Shown here piece by piece: positions 63,238 to 64,000 of a stretch of 64,000 nucleotides of DNA (positions are counted from its first letter, which is position 1; every line of letters starts with the position of its first letter). The notes under the pieces are model-generated. The model searched no databases. It worked only from the letters and a program-made list of their open reading frames with translations, and was not told the DNA's origin. The stretch comes from Apostichopus japonicus (lineage: Eukaryota > Echinodermata > Holothuroidea > Aspidochirotida > Stichopodidae). The DNA is taken from NCBI RefSeq assembly GCF_037975245.1, contig NC_092567.1, forward strand, positions 14,090,876 to 14,154,875, given 5' to 3'. The translations under genes and the position numbers were made by a program.

Positions 63238-64000
63238 TAAACTATGTTCAAACAATAACTATACAAAAGATTCGTTTAGCTATGTACAAATAAAAACACA
63301 GAGGCAAGCAGAATATCCAGTTTCATTCATGTTTGACAAGTGTGTAGATTGTTAACCAGTCATGACTTTCGATAACGATTTTGAGGTGCTGTTTTCAAGG
63401 AGTAAATATATACCCTTCATTATTCTTCACGTGTGAGATGTTCTTTAAAGGATTGGTTCAGTTGTCATACATGTTTATGTTATATGAATGGGGACAATAA
63501 AAGAAACACAATGGTGAAAAAAAACTGTTCAAATATCTTTCTCGGTTAAAGAGATATTCAAGTGTAAAGTTTCATCGTGAAATCTGACTAGCTGTGATGT
63601 CACATCCTCACATTCCTGAAAAGTCTTTGTTTTTTTCTCTAAATATTTTGTGAGATTTCATAACTTTCAACCAAAAGATATGTCAGGAGTATTTGAGATT
63701 AAACATCTGAAGAATTTTCGATTATATTATTTTCAAATGTGTTAAAATATGTAAATAATTTTAAGAGAAATACATTCACAAATGTTAAGGAAGTGAGGAT
63801 GTGACGTCACACCCTCACAGTAAGTCTTTCTACACCAGTCGTTTTCAATGAAATTTTGATATCTTCAAAGTAATATATCTCCTTTCAGAGCATGCTATCA
63901 TGGTAGTTTCTTCTTTGTTCTTTTTGTCTTTTTGTGCTCTTTCATACAAAATAGACATGTCAAACACCTGAACCAATCCTTTAATGCAAAGAATTAAAAG

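Overview
This is animal nuclear DNA: intron-rich, AT-rich, and packed with minisatellites and small DNA transposons. Every real gene found is split by GT-AG introns and lies on the minus strand. Two genes are recognisable. One is a troponin T-like muscle gene; the other encodes a secreted fibrinogen-domain protein that resembles the fibrinogen-like proteins known from sea cucumbers. Together with the repeat style, this suggests a marine invertebrate deuterostome, most likely an echinoderm. The organism assignment is inference.

Layout. Bases 1-12254 and 49478-64000 are two copies, in the same orientation, of one segment. By eye they differ by a few percent at most, plus indels; both run off the window. 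Copy 1 holds troponin T exons 3-8, and exons 1 and 2 lie just beyond the duplicated part visible here (first codon at 15423). Copy 2 holds exons 4-8 and should hold the 5' exons beyond 64000. The visible exons of the two copies encode identical protein. About 15.7-31 kb is non-coding and full of tandem arrays (38, 21, 20 and 51/53-bp units), foldback repeats and small elements. From 31002 to 45596 a seven-exon gene encodes a 326-residue secreted protein: signal peptide, Thr-rich stalk, fibrinogen C-terminal domain. Its introns carry a decayed hAT transposon with a transposase remnant, several hAT-type miniature elements, and a 54-bp coding-length minisatellite lies just upstream of its last exon, in the final intron.

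Mobile elements. Target-site duplications (TSDs) could be read directly for at least nine hAT-type insertions (8-bp TSDs in eight, about 6 bp in one) and three TTAA-flanked piggyBac-like elements. Copy 2 contains a three-level nest of hAT-type elements (50367-52109) that is absent from copy 1, where the intact empty site can be read.

Functional link. The two genes have no obvious functional connection: one is sarcomeric, the other an extracellular lectin-like or immune-type protein. The main puzzle is whether the 49.5-kb-spaced repeat is a true tandem duplication or two haplotypes left uncollapsed in an assembly. In both genes a splice donor has itself been tandemly duplicated. No tRNA, rRNA, CRISPR array or bacterial-type gene was seen.
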